Notes: generated from the letters alone by a model not told the origin. Positions 35,089 through 46,605 are shown, counted from the first letter of the stretch. The stretch: DNA of 64,000 nt from Pohlia nutans (GCA_022496805.1 CM040090.1:14750001-14814000), one strand, 5' to 3'. Numbers and translations: made by a program.

Positions 35089-38000
35089 GGTTGCTGCAGC
35101 CTGAATATCATCATACGCCCACAGCAGGGAGCTTCAATGCGTTGCGTGGATTCCGCGACTACTACGGGAGTCAGTCGACGACGTCTCCCGTCTATGGACC
35201 GTTTCAGCCCGGGTGGAAACGCACTTGTACTGGAACTCCAGGACGGGATCATACCAGTCAACAACAAAGCTCCAGCAACGTCGTCCATCGCGGAGAATTA
35301 GTGCTTAGCAACGCATTGTTCGACGAGGAGATGGACATGTACGAGTCGCACGTCTCCCGCGCCGTGATCGGCCATATCGATCGATCTGTCGGTAAGAAAG
35401 CAGCGGCGCCGACAAGCTCTCCTCCTGCAGCAGCAGCAGCAGTTCCTGACAAGCTGAGCCACCGTCATGGCGGTGGAGTTTCCAATCCACTCAAGCGGCC
35501 TCGGATGGAGCCGCATTCTGGAAAATTTGATCAGGTGAGTACGTGTTGACTGACACTACTGTTTTGCGTCAGTTTCAACAACATTATTTTATTCTTTCAT
35601 TGGCATGGGAGCTAGATCAGTGCAGAGATCCAGAGATTCAGAGATCAGTGCAGAGAGATGGGTACCAGTGGTTTTTTTTTGGCTACTTTAAATTCGGGCT
35701 GGCTAATTGATACAAAGGATTTTTGATAAGAGAAAAGGAATAATAGCCAGATTTCTTACATGGAGTCAAGATGTGTAGCCTCTTCAAATTAAACCTAAGT
35801 ATCATCCATGTATTGCCTAGGTAGTACATGTGTATTACCTCGATATTACCTATATATCAATATGAAAAGAGCATCCAAGGAGCTTGGATTGCTCTTCAAG
35901 CCATGGAAAAGTAGCAAAAATGCTAAACTGTCTTGTGACAAATAAAAATCATTGATGGGTATTACAACTGGTATTAACTTACTAGTAAGAGATCTAATTC
36001 ACTTTTTTTTTATCTCTCAATGTATCCATGTATGTATGTATGAATGATGATTTCTTGTGCAATCATTCAAAATGGGAGGTTGTAACAACTAACAACCCCT
36101 GCCATTGATTATTTTTCATTCAAAGATCAGTGGCCATAGACGTCATGCCAGCTTCAGTCCTTGGTAGTTGAAGGCCAACCAAAGAGATGATTGAGTTCCT
36201 GTTAGTAGCTGGAATCAGTATCTATCAGATGTTTTGTAAATGTTTTCCAAATCACCATTTTACGATTTAGGGTTTCGGTGCATGCCATGATTAGTAGAGA
36301 TAAGCAATAGTGAGTCGAGAATGACCCAATGAAATAACCCTAAAACAAAAACAGGATCATGATTATGACTTCCTAAATTTTTTGGCCGACAGAATATGGC
36401 CAGGATTATGAAATATCAGACAGGACTTTTCTCTTCTACCTTAGTACTCCTTCCTTCAGAAGCTTCATGTGTGCTTTGATCTGAGCTTCCAGGAATGTAT
36501 ATGCATGAATAAAATGGTTGATTAAGCTAATCGATAATTAAGCTAATTGTGCTAATTATGCTAATTGCACAGGTTGATGGGCCATGGATAGCGCCTTTGC
36601 GGTACCTATTGCGCAAGGTGATGAGTGTTTCGGACGTTGGAGAGCTTGGCAGAATCGTTCTCCCAAAGGCAAGGATTTCTTCATTAATTTTTTTTCTGCT
36701 CGGCACAATCCTAGTATGGGCCTCCGCGATTCTTAACCCTTAAAGGTCCAAAGAGCCCTTTTCGACCAGTATTATACACCAATATTTCATTGTATTTGGC
36801 ATGGTTCCACACCTCCTATGGGTTTAAATCCAAAATGAAGTTAAAATTCACGTTGACGTCATTTTATGAGCTATTGGAGTCTGAATTTGAAACTTTATAT
36901 TTACAACAAATGTCATATATACACCAATGTATGTACTATCCCTATCAACCCTTTAAGGGTTAAATAGAGAACCCGTGATCTCCAGCCGGTTTAGGGTTTT
37001 AATTCCATAGAACACCTTGCATCTCTCAAGTCTGTCTCTGCTCAAGTGCCACTCAAGTCACTCTCGACTCGCACTAATCTCGTTTAGTCACTTACTACCC
37101 ATAATTTCTGGAGCGTCCATTATATGAATCAGAAGGGGTCCATACTAGGATTGTGCCGCATCATGATAAAAACAAAATGTATTGGAATGGGTGCAAGACT
37201 ATGGATAATGACTGTTGAGTTGTCCAAGGCTCATTTCTCATCAACTCTTATCAAGCTTGTTTTATTTTTATTAGCTGTGACCATAGAGAAGAGGCATTAG
37301 AAGAGGCATTGCAGAGACACTCATTTTCTTGGGCTAAATATCACTATAGCAAATATATTCCGTCCATGATTCCACTGAAATGCATTCTCGTCCTTTCGGT
37401 TAGAGCTCCTCGTAGCATAGTTGCTTGTTTTTAAATGTCGTGAGTAACTAGTCTCTTCAAGTTCAAGTCGATGATTTTGGTACTACCTGTTTTTCCTGGA
37501 GCTAAGAGGATCTCCACAACAAGAGCAACTTGAGATGCACCTTAAACGTAGGAACAAAACCCAAATGTTGTCACATACCCTACAAAGAGAAGGCGTCGCT
37601 TTTCACTCAAATAGCGCCACTTCGTACTCACCAATTTTTTGGTTGAATTTGGTGAGTGCGATTTGTCACGTAGGACAAGTGTGTACCGTGAAAAACGACA
37701 ATGAATAGGAATCCTCCAGAGTGAGAAACGACGCTTGTGCTTGTAGTGAGAGTACTCACAAAATAGAGTGTGCTTGTGGCGATGCTCAGTCTAACGCACC
37801 ACTTCAGAGAGCTGTTCTTTCAAACCCTGGATCAGAAAAAATGTAGAAGTGAGAGACTTTACGATCATTTTGATAATTTAGTAAAAACCAATAAGGTTTG
37901 GTAAATCTTGTCTGTAACTTACCAATGTCAGAAAAGAAAGTCCGCACCTGAATGTTGCCACAGATCTGACTGTGTACAGAGGACGTCTTACTTTAACCGT

Positions 38001-41000
38001 TTGTGCAGAAAGATGCCGAAGGTCAGCTTCCCCAAATAGACATCAAGGGCAAGCAGCTGGAAATGAAGGATTACAGCTTTTCCAAAAGCTGGTTCTTCCA
38101 TTACAAGTACGTGTGCTTACAATTTGCTCAACCCCTAAACGTACCGATGCTTTGAACACAAGTAGATGCTAGCCTCAAAGATAGATATTAGCATGGCTCA
38201 AATGTACATGACGTGTACATGAGAGGACCATTGCAAGCATAAAAGCTACCCAATAAATTTGACATACTCGCGGTTGGAGGGCTCTCTAATACTATCAACA
38301 ACTCCTCATCACAAGAGAACTATTGTAATTGGTAAATAATTTAATAGTTTTACAAAGGTGACTTGGATGAAAGTCATCCAAAATTGTATGAGAAAGTTGC
38401 AAGGCTCTGAATCTGTTCGTGATTCAGTTTCTGGACGCTCGGATGTTTAGGGGTTAAATTTGTTAACCTTTAAGCGTTCACACTACAATTACCCAGTAAA
38501 CCTCATCCACTCCCCACATTTTAAAATATCTTATATTTTTGTGATATTTTTCTCATATAAAGAATTGTTGAACCGATTTACCCAGATTCTTTTCATAATT
38601 ATTTAAATATAAATAAATTTTGTAAGATTTTCAATGTTTTTTTTGATAAAGATCATAGTAATTACAAAAATGTTCATAATAGTATGAATTTTTTTCAGAG
38701 AAAATGTAAATAGTAGTGATGAACAACAAGGTGTAGGTGGCATGCTTCTTGAGCTTACATAAAAAGAAATTAAATAGAATAACATTTTTTGGAGTGTATA
38801 TTGGAATTTTAGGGTTTTGAGCTTTAAAGTGCTATAAAATAATGTAGTTTTAACAACTTTGAAGAATGATCAATTGGACTAGAAAGAAGAGGATAACCCC
38901 AACACTTTCTTAGTTGGGACCATTTTCATTTGAAATCAGGAATTAGGTGAAAATTAACGTTTGACTGAAAAACGATCAAGCATGGCTCCTTGCACTCTTA
39001 AAGGTTAAATTTGTTAATGAAAACAAAAAATTAAATGGCTTGATGTTGTGTAACTGAAGTGTAATCTATGCTTGTGCTCCAAATGAGTAGAAATTAGTTG
39101 GGGAGGTACCAATTTAGTTTTTGACGATTGTTTCAATGTACTCCTTGGTTAGGATATGACATGATTTTCAATTAGAGTTGAATGTAGGTAGAAACATATT
39201 AGAAGAGTGTAGTTGTCGTTTATTGTCTAGATTGTTTTATTCCAATTTTACCTAGGACATCTGTCATTAATTTGTGGTTTTAGTCGTGTTCATTTCAACA
39301 CCAATCAACTACTATATTTGTTGTGTGTATATTGATACTAGAATTGTATGTTCTAAATGAGTTCCTACAATTTCTTTTATTGATATTGAAGTTGGAGCTA
39401 GGGTACATTGCACAGTTATTGTTTGGTGAACTTTGGATGGGGCAGGTGGTGGGTCAACAATAAGAGTCGGATGTATGTATTGGAAAACACTGGTGAGTAG
39501 TTTTGGTCACAAGAAGATAGAAATATAGGTATAACATTTTGGTACTGTTCACTATTTCCACAAAGTGGGAAATGAAAAACGACATATTTGCTACTAGTGG
39601 TGGTTAATGGTCACTAATGACTAGTTCTAGCCATGTAGAGTGAACTCCTTCATACAAAGAGCCTTGAATTTTTGGTAATGTGACAATGCTATCTAATTAG
39701 ATAACTAGAAGTTTTTTTTAATAAGTTTTAGTAGTGGGACAAAATTGATACAATTTTCCCTTTGTAAGAGACGGTTGGCACTATAAACCAACGTTTTAAG
39801 CTTTTCACGCAAATATAGTATTGGTATAGAATTAGAAGCTTTCAATGAACACCTGTTCGAGATATTGTTGCTTTATAGTACATGTCGGCTATTGGGTCAT
39901 CCACCTTAGTCATACCACAAAAGACACGTTGAGAAAGACATTTTTGAAGTTGGAATGTATGAGCTTAAAAAGATTAATAAAATGATTTTGTGTTAAGGAG
40001 AGGTGTTTTCAGTAAGTGTTGACACTGTGGCAAATTGTACAGGAGAATTTATCAAGTACCATGGCTTGAAGGCAAATGACAGCTTCTTTGTGTACGAGGA
40101 TGGTTGTGGAAACTTAGTAAGTTCCTTGTCAATGAAAACTTGTGGACGTTAATTTATTTTCTGCTAGAGATACTGAGTTCAATGGTGCTTGTTCTAAGCT
40201 TTACTTTGTCAATCTGCCAACAATTTGCCATTAAATTGTGTGCATTGTGGAAACAAGCAAATTAACTGAAACAATTGCTAACAAGAATCTCGTATGCATG
40301 TCTTTATGTGTTCCTAATTCCTATATTCAAAGAGGATCAAAACTAATGGGGCCAATCTCCTCTCATTAGATAATCCATTTTCATTTTATTTTTTTGTTCT
40401 CAAGCGCTCCTGCAGACATCAGTCTAGGTCAAGGCATTATGAAATTCGATACATAAAGAAAATCGGTCCATAATGCTTTTATGTTAAAACTATACACAAA
40501 TTGCGTTAAATACTAATATAGATTTACATTATTACCCACACTAATATATAGTTTTATACTAGTATACCCAAGATTGATATTCCTCATAGTGTCCTACACT
40601 TGCAACTTCTGTATAGATAGGTACTATATTTGCTTGATAGCAAAGCACTAACACTAGAAGGAAATGTGTCGTTTTTCACTTATTAGGAATGAAACCATGT
40701 CAGGCACATGGGTTGTGTCAATGCTGGTGAGTGGTTTTGGTCACAAGAAGAAAAATCTATAAATATAATATTCAGCCACTATTCACTGTTTCCACGAAGT
40801 GGGGAATGAAAAACGACAGATCTGCTACTAGTGTAAGGAAAACAACTGGAATTTCCAGGCCTGAAATGGCCTTTCATTGATTACTGTTTGGTTTGATTTC
40901 AGGTAGCTCAAGGTCAGAAGAAATTAACATGGATTCCACAGTTGGATTCCAACGTTAATAATTCAAATTCTGGCTCCACCAAAGACAAGGACTGTAATAT

Positions 41001-41085
41001 AGAAAGAGTACCCTTATTCACCGAACATCAGGAGAGTTGTTGTGTCAACTCTACCACCCAACTCGCTGCTCCTGCGCTTGACTAG
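34947..41085 (+). CDS. B3-domain transcription factor of the ABI3/FUS3/LEC2 group
   Basis: Six exons give 361 aa: 34947-35534, 36573-36668, 38009-38106, 39446-39492, 40043-40116 and 40903-41085. The frame is kept across all junctions. Exon 1 encodes a polar N-terminus with about ten Asn from an AAC microsatellite and an Ala run. The B3 domain spans about residues 205-305: LRYLLRKVMSVSDVGELGR, IVLPKKDAEGQLPQI, NNKSRMYVLENTGEF and LKANDSFFVYEDGCGN. The NNKSRMYVLENTG motif is typical of the ABI3/FUS3/LEC2 branch, which controls embryo maturation in seed plants. The A, B1 and B2 domains of ABI3 were not seen. Intron 2 has a GC donor (CCAAAG-gcaagg). Introns hold several MITEs. Confidence 0.88.
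36733..36963. mobile_element. TTAA MITE, family C copy 3, B3 intron 2
   Basis: The ends are TTAACCCTTAAAGGTCC and CAACCCTTTAAGGGTTAA. It is 231 bp and the best-preserved copy, with an unoccupied internal TTAA in each terminus. Confidence 0.9.
37578..37748. mobile_element. Miniature CACTA-like element, B3 intron 2
   Basis: The left end CCCTACAAAGAGAAGGCGTC and the right end ACGCTTGTGCTTGTAGTG are inverted with mismatches. Shared CGTCGTTT-TCACTC follows inside. The flanking triplets are ATA and AGA, an imperfect 3-bp duplication. It is related at its ends to family M. Confidence 0.55.
38128..38457. mobile_element. TTAA MITE, family B copy 3, B3 intron 3
   Basis: The left end TCAACCCCTAAACGTACC has TTAA mutated to TCAA, and the right end is CGGATGTTTAGGGGTTAA. 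It begins about 20 bp after the exon 3 donor. Confidence 0.85.
38463..39008. mobile_element. TTAA MITE, family K, B3 intron 3
   Basis: The ends are TTAACCTTTAAGCG and GCACTCTTAAAGGTTAA. The sequence TTAAATTTGTTAA occurs on both sides, so two TTAA elements have landed within a few bases of each other here. Confidence 0.8.
39490..39599. mobile_element. 5'-truncated miniature CACTA (family M) at the exon 4 donor
   Basis: From CTGGTGAGT (39490) to GCTACTAGTG (39599) this matches the right-hand part of the family M elements at 40652 and 43411, including GGTTTTGGTCACAAGAAG-like sequence, AATGAAAAACGACA and the CACTAG terminus. The left half is missing. The match starts at the exon 4/intron 4 border, whose donor is GTGAGT. 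Confidence 0.7.
40652..40833. mobile_element. Miniature CACTA element, family M, B3 intron 5
   Basis: The left end is CACTAGAAGGAAATGTGTCG and the right end is CGACAGATCTGCTACTAGTG. TAA duplicates are at 40649-40651 and 40834-40836. The 3-bp duplication and CACTA start are the CACTA hallmarks. At 182 bp it is non-autonomous. Confidence 0.85.
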
Positions 41086-41192
41086 GGAATTCTGGTAAGT
41101 ACAATGCTCTCCTTTCCTCTGAATCTGGCTGTTAATCACTCTCTTAACTTGCAACCCTAAGATGAGTTCAAATCCTAACATGAGTTCTATTA

Positions 41193-41590
41193 AGGTAGAC
41201 GGTGCTTAAACCGTGCACTTAAGCAATTTGAATAGCTTGAATCAGCCAAAAGTAATTTCAAAAATTTCACATACTTGCAAGAATTAGAGTAGCCGTTCGG
41301 CAACGTGCATAGGAGCAAATCAAACCACCTCAATTAATGAAAAATGTTCAAAGTGAAATCAACAAAATGTCCCATTGACATGCCCTATTGCCACTATTGA
41401 CAGTCAAGACCAAGGTGAGAACTGGCCATGGTGGTATACAAATCCACCCACTTCGTTTCCTAGATGCAGTTGTGAGTGCACCCAACTTGCGAACATTACT
41501 AGGTTGGGTCTGAGTCTTGCAGTGCATGGTTTTAATGCTCGGACCACAAGCACGGATTTAGCAAACGCACGGATTAAGCACCGTCTACCT
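41193..41590. mobile_element. TA-flanked AGGTA MITE downstream of the B3 gene
   Basis: The left end AGGTAGACGGTGCTTAA and the right end TTAAGCACCGTCTACCT are perfect inverted repeats. TA is at 41191-41192 and 41591-41592. Confidence 0.9.
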
Positions 41591-41636
41591 TACACTCTTC
41601 ATTCTATTTAGTGTCATCTCTGTACTAGAGTGTCTA

Positions 41637-42054
41637 AGGTGGTTACCCCATTACCGATTGGCGCCTTAAACCAACAGCTTAGGGGCACTTTCCACAATCA
41701 ATGCTGCAATGATGTTGGTTTTAGCATGAGTTACAATTGGTAATGGGTTCTCTCTTGTTGGTTTTAGTATATGTAAGTGTGGTTATGGGTTCGTTGTTGT
41801 TGGTTTAGGCATCTTTACTGTATGTAGTACAAATCTCCTTTAGACAAAAAGAGCTCTACCTTTGTGACGTAAATGGGATGTGTCATATTTCAACTTTGAA
41901 ACTTTATAACCAATTCATTCTTCATCCAAAAATTATGTTTCAACTTGTGTTGAAATCTATTTATTTTTGCCTAAATCTTAAAAATAACAATACTAAATAA
42001 TATCAATGTGTCATATCCGTATTTCTTATTCAGTTGGGAATGGAGTAACCACCT
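41637..42054. mobile_element. TA-flanked MITE, family L copy 2
   Basis: The left end is AGGTGGTTACCCC and the right end is GAGTAACCACCT. TA is at 41635-41636 and 42055-42056. It is the inverted counterpart of 8571-8985. Confidence 0.9.
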
Positions 42055-42501
42055 TATTCTCGGCCGAGGAGAGTGGTCTTGTACCAATGGTTTTTGGTCC
42101 AGTGGGCATTGGGTCATTGTCAAGACAAACAGACACTTTATTCACGCTAGCCTTGCAAGTTTCTATAAATCTGTCATTTTTGATTTAATGTCACGACAAA
42201 TTAGTATACAATAGAGTTTTTTTTGTTAAACTTTTACCTTAGGATCATCATCATCAGTGAATGTTCATCGATAGGTGGATACATTCACAGTAACACGACC
42301 CAAGGAAACCGATTATTTTTATGAATTATTGACCAATAGTTTTATCATTTTAATTAATAATGCAATATAAATTACGAACTACATATATTATATGTCATTC
42401 TACCATATACTAAATTTTGACGATGTTTAAGAATTTATTGGTACTCCAAAACGACTAAAATATAGTTGTAACCAGTCATTAATAACGACTTAAAATGTGC
42501 T

Positions 42502-42916
42502 TATAAATGTACATATTGTATCACAAAATGTCCTTGATTTTTTCTAATATCTACATAAATTGAAGATATTATTTCCTAAGCACTCATTAAGAGTTAGGTT
42601 GGGTCGTGATATTGTGACTGTACCCAGGTACACTAGTCTATGAGATTTAAAGCTACGAAATAGTGTATCATACACTAAATAGAATAAAGAGTGTAATGTT
42701 GAATGCACTATAAATGTACATATTGTATTGCAAAATGTACTTGATTTTTCTAATATCTACATAAACTGAAGATATTATTTCCTAAGCACTCATTCAGAGT
42801 CATTAGATTTAGGTCGTGATATTGTGAATGTACCCAGGTACACTAGTGTATGAGATTTGAAGCTACGAAATAGTGTATCATACACTAAATAGAATGAAGA
42901 GTGTAGTGTTGAATGT
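42502..42916. repeat. 208-bp tandem duplication
   Basis: Units 42502-42709 and 42710-42916 both start TATAAATGTACATATTGTA and share TACCCAGGTACACTAG and AGTGTATCATACACTAAAT. They differ by scattered substitutions. No coding content. Confidence 0.9.
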
Positions 42917-43407
42917 AACGATTACTCCACTTTCTACCAGAAAACATTTGACTTGGATCAGTGCAGAAGTACTCTGTGACATTCTCCGATTTCCAACAAG
43001 CAAACAAGTGGACCAGCTATGTATTGGGTGATCAAGGAGAGACAAACTGTGCATTAGACTGTGATGGAGAAAACATTGGGACATGGATTTCCAGCTTTCT
43101 CAGCTTGAATTGGATCGGATAGCACACGTTACAAACAAAGAAAGACTCACGGTTTGAAGCATTTTTGGAGCTCTGTCCATGCCGACATTGACATGGTAAC
43201 AATTTGCAAATCGGAGTTTGCAAATCCTCTGTGCTGCCTCATCAGATTTTAAATACCTACTTGCAACCTCACATGGATGATTTGACACAGGTAGGAATTG
43301 AAGAATTTTTTTAGAGCGGCAAAAGAATACCGGCAGGTGTATGGATTCTATGTATGTATGTGTACCGGCAGGTATGTAAAACAATGGAAAATGTATTTCT
43401 ATTCTCT
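42917..43407. other. Intergenic stretch
   Basis: No gene or element recognised. Confidence 0.4.
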
Positions 43408-43410
43408 TTA

Positions 43411-43603
43411 TACTAGGAGGAAATGTGTCGTTTTTCACTTACTATAAATGAAAAAGGAATGAAATCGGGTCAGGCACATGGGTTGTATCAATGTTGGTGA
43501 GTGGTTTTGGTCACAAGAAGACAGAAATCTAGGCACAATATTCCGTCATTGTTCAGTGTTTCCACAAAGTGGGGAATGAAAAACGACAGGTGTGCTACTA
43601 GTG
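43411..43603. mobile_element. Miniature CACTA element, family M
   Basis: The left end TACTAGGAGGAAATGTGTCG has its first base changed. The right end is CGACAGGTGTGCTACTAGTG. TTA duplicates are at 43408-43410 and 43604-43606. Confidence 0.8.
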
Positions 43604-43668
43604 TTAACTCTTTTATATCACCCCTTTGGTAGAAAGTGTCCAATCATATGTATACACAATAGCAAATA

Positions 43669-43799
43669 GGGTGATGGCTTGATATGGGTACCTCCTCCAT
43701 GATGTTAAAGATGGAATTTCTAGCACAAATAAAATGAGTTAGACAGAAGCCACACTATGTGAGACGCATAAAAGTGGTACCCATATCAAGCCATTTCCC
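43669..43799. mobile_element. TIR element family N copy 3
   Basis: The left end is GGGTGATGGCTTGATATGGG and the right end is CCCATATCAAGCCATTTCCC. At 131 bp it is the shortest copy and its ends are the best preserved. Confidence 0.75.
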
Positions 43800-44004
43800 A
43801 ATATTGGAATGTGATAATATCGAATCTAGGGAATATCCAAATGAGTGGGTCTCAAATGGACCACTACTTTTGAACTTAGAATGGTTATGAAAAAATCTAG
43901 AAAAAGCTCTTACACGACAAACCTTGAATCTTATGTATGATGTGTGAAAATTCATTATAGTTCACATTAGGGCCTCTTTACACTAGAGGCGAGAAGCCAT
44001 GAGG

Positions 44005-44075
44005 AGGAAAATTTCAGCCAATGAAAAATTGGTCTTCTCGGTTTCTAAGCCTCCCATTGGCTGAAATTTCTAAGA
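44005..44075. repeat. Short inverted repeat
   Basis: AAATTTCAGCCAATG and its complement CATTGGCTGAAATTT are about 35 bp apart. The upstream GGCCTCTTTACACTAGAG may be a remnant of a family P or O-like terminus. Function unknown. Confidence 0.6.
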
Positions 44076-45157
44076 GCTCATTTCTTTGTTACCTCCCAAA
44101 ATTATGAACTTGGATTCAATTTCTACGAACAAGCTTTTGTTGCTCAATCAATGTAGAAAAGGCATCGAAAGATCAAGAGAAGTTGAAAAGGGCATAGCTG
44201 GGATTTTCATCAGAATTCATAGTAGTCCCATCACTCCCATGATTCCAGCAATCGGCTGTTAACCCCTAACTGCCCAACCATGCATATTTTGCATGATGGA
44301 CAAATTTGAAGTCGATTTTCTCATCCATACGACACTTTTTGCAATGTGATTTTTTTACTGTAGATTTTACAGGTAGTTAGGGTCACACCTTCGAAAGTTT
44401 TACTCAAAAATCAAAGTTTCATAAATTTTGAGAGAGGTTTGTTGCTTAGAGTGTTCCATTTTCTCAAAAATTTGGTGAAACTTTTGAGCTGAAATGACAA
44501 GACCGGATGAGAGATTGTGCATGGATGTGGATGAATAATGGTGCCATGGGGTTGCATACAAATGTTTTCTGGAGCCTCTGCCCCTCACGAACAACGCAAA
44601 AGAGGACGTTGCTCATGGCCTGCCCCTGACACCACCACGTCATGCTCATTCATTACCAACTGCATTGGGTCAAGACAAATTGCCACATGTCGCAAGCAGA
44701 ATGGAACAGGGACCACCACCTCGAATTCGGCTCTTCCACTACAGTTTGAATCTCAACAGTAGCAAGAGTTTGGACTGCGGTTTTATTCAAAGATCTTCAA
44801 ATTTGAAAATTGGACTCACAAGTTGTAAACTGCCTTTACAATCGGCGGTTACCTTCAATTTCTAATCTAACTGAAAATTTGAAGAGAGGCTGTGGTTTTA
44901 GGAGCGTAGCACCTTTTTGAACTAAATGCAAGCAAAATATAGATTGCACATTGATTGGATCTAACGGGAATTCCTAACGGCTCAATGATTTACACGTATA
45001 TTGACAAGAAGCTCCATGCAAACAGTAATTTGCATAAAAGGACTTAGTTGGGTTCAAGACTTCAGATTCTCATGATATTGTTGAAGAGTGGTGTAGTTGC
45101 ATGTCCACTAGTGAGTACGTTAGAATGCGCAAGTTCTACAGTTTTTTTACGTAGACA

Positions 45158-45574
45158 ATGTCGATGCAGTTGGATCTAGATCGTGCCAAACTTGAAGAAG
45201 GGAAGCGCATAATTCACGCATGGTGTGTAGCTGAAGGATATACTATTGAGCAAGAGCGAAAGCTAATTCGTTTGTTGAACGCGCCGGTGCTACTTGCGCA
45301 ACCTGTGAGGAACGGTCTTACTAGGCAAAACACTCCATCTGGCCTCAGATTTTTGTGGCGTTATCATGCATCCACAATTCTCAAATGGAAGCGGCGAAGG
45401 ACAGAGGGGGAGCAGCATGGCTTCAGCGACGCCATCAACACGTGGCCGCGCACACAATGGTGGAGTGAAATTGGGCCGGACGACGAATCAGCCGCACACC
45501 TCGACAACAGCGTCAGCACTTCAATTGCAACCGTAGGGGACGACACCCGGAGTAAGCGGCACCGCAGCGCTTGA
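45158..45574 (+). CDS. Hypothetical N-terminal frame of the piggyBac element
   Basis: A 138-aa frame starting MSMQLDLDRAKLEEGKRI, with a compact, helix-rich first 100 residues (ERKLIRLLNAPVLLAQPV, LRFLWRYHASTILKWKRRR), then a polar tail. I do not recognise the domain. It overlaps, in another frame, the start of the open frame that continues into 45645-46346. The two may therefore be joined by splicing or separated by a frameshift. It lies inside the transposon, so it is either an accessory protein or a 5' exon of the transposase. Confidence 0.5.
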   Translation: MSMQLDLDRAKLEEGKRIIHAWCVAEGYTIEQERKLIRLLNAPVLLAQPVRNGLTRQNTPSGLRFLWRYHASTILKWKRRRTEGEQHGFSDAINTWPRTQWWSEIGPDDESAAHLDNSVSTSIATVGDDTRSKRHRSA

Positions 45575-45644
45575 TGCACGGCATTCCTGCAACGCAAATG
45601 GAGAGAATCAGAGCGATGAAGAGGCGGACTTACTCGAAGAAGGG

Positions 45645-46346
45645 ATGCTTGACTCATTGCACGGGTTCTCAGAGAGCAGTGACGACACAGATCTCGAAGA
45701 TCTCATGAGAAAGGAAGGAAGAGCTCGCAGTGAAGGAAGTACTGAGAAAGAGAGCGGAGAAGACACTGCGCAAGACAGTATGGCGGACACTGATCAGGAA
45801 GCCCAAGCATACAGTGATGCAGAGAACCAACTTGCGCACGAACTATATGCTACTGGAACGGAAATCGAGAGAGATGGAGCTAGGATTCACGTACCTCATG
45901 AATTGTTTGGCGAGAGTTCTGCGCAAGGATCCCGTCGGCGATTGAAGGATTTGGCCAGGTCGAGGGCCACGCACAATGATACTGCAGGCGTACGGGAGGC
46001 CATCGACGACGTCATCGACGTCTACCCAACGCCAATTAATACTGAAAGGAGCCGAGGGCAAGGACAGCGTGGCCGGCGTGGACGTCGAGGGTCCAGCCCA
46101 GCCGAGAATCTACGCCGAGCTGCTCAGCCGGGACGTAGAGCGTGGAGCGCGGAGGACGCGGTGCAACTCGGCGATCCAGCTCAGCCAGGGCTCGGAAGCC
46201 GGAACCCGGAGGACGCAGCTGGGGCCCTCTCGATGCCACCCATGCAGACAGCCGGAGTGGGGAGCGCCGAAGTCGCGGTTGGGGCCCCCTCGATGCCGCT
46301 GAGGCAGACAGTCGGAGCGGGGAGCGCTGAAGTCGGGCCCAGGTAA
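45645..46346 (+). CDS. Acidic, then RG-rich frame upstream of the transposase
   Basis: The frame is open from about 45537, and its first Met is at 45645. The start is acidic (LLEEGMLDSLHGFSESSDD, DLEDLMRKEG). That fits the acidic N-terminus seen in many piggyBac transposases. It is followed by an Arg/Gly-rich part and two to three imperfect repeats of GVGSAEVAVGAPSMP. It ends at GPR with CAG-gtaatt at 46342, which could be a splice donor. It probably forms the N-terminal part of the transposase precursor; this is inferred from position and composition. Confidence 0.5.
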   Translation: MLDSLHGFSESSDDTDLEDLMRKEGRARSEGSTEKESGEDTAQDSMADTDQEAQAYSDAENQLAHELYATGTEIERDGARIHVPHELFGESSAQGSRRRLKDLARSRATHNDTAGVREAIDDVIDVYPTPINTERSRGQGQRGRRGRRGSSPAENLRRAAQPGRRAWSAEDAVQLGDPAQPGLGSRNPEDAAGALSMPPMQTAGVGSAEVAVGAPSMPLRQTVGAGSAEVGPR

Positions 46347-46605
46347 TTGCAGCAAGGTAGGGAGAGGGTGGCACGAGCGTGGAGCACGCGGCTATTGCCC
46401 AGGTAAGCGCCGATGCTTTTTTTCCGCTTTTTTTCTTTTTTGTGTTGGGTTGGCACAAACTGAAGCCGATTCCTTGTGTGACCACCAGCCGCACTGCACG
46501 GAGGGCCAGAAGTCGGCTAATTTGGGGACGGCCAGAGGGCGAGGACAGCGGGGCAGGCGCGGAAGGGAAGGAATTCCAGCTCGTGGCGGCCATCAGCAAT
46601 AGCCG

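Noticed and set aside
46036..46599. Minus-strand 187-aa frame in the piggyBac element
   Set aside because: It overlaps the GC-rich repeats of the upstream frame, its composition is that of a shadow frame, and no family is recognised.
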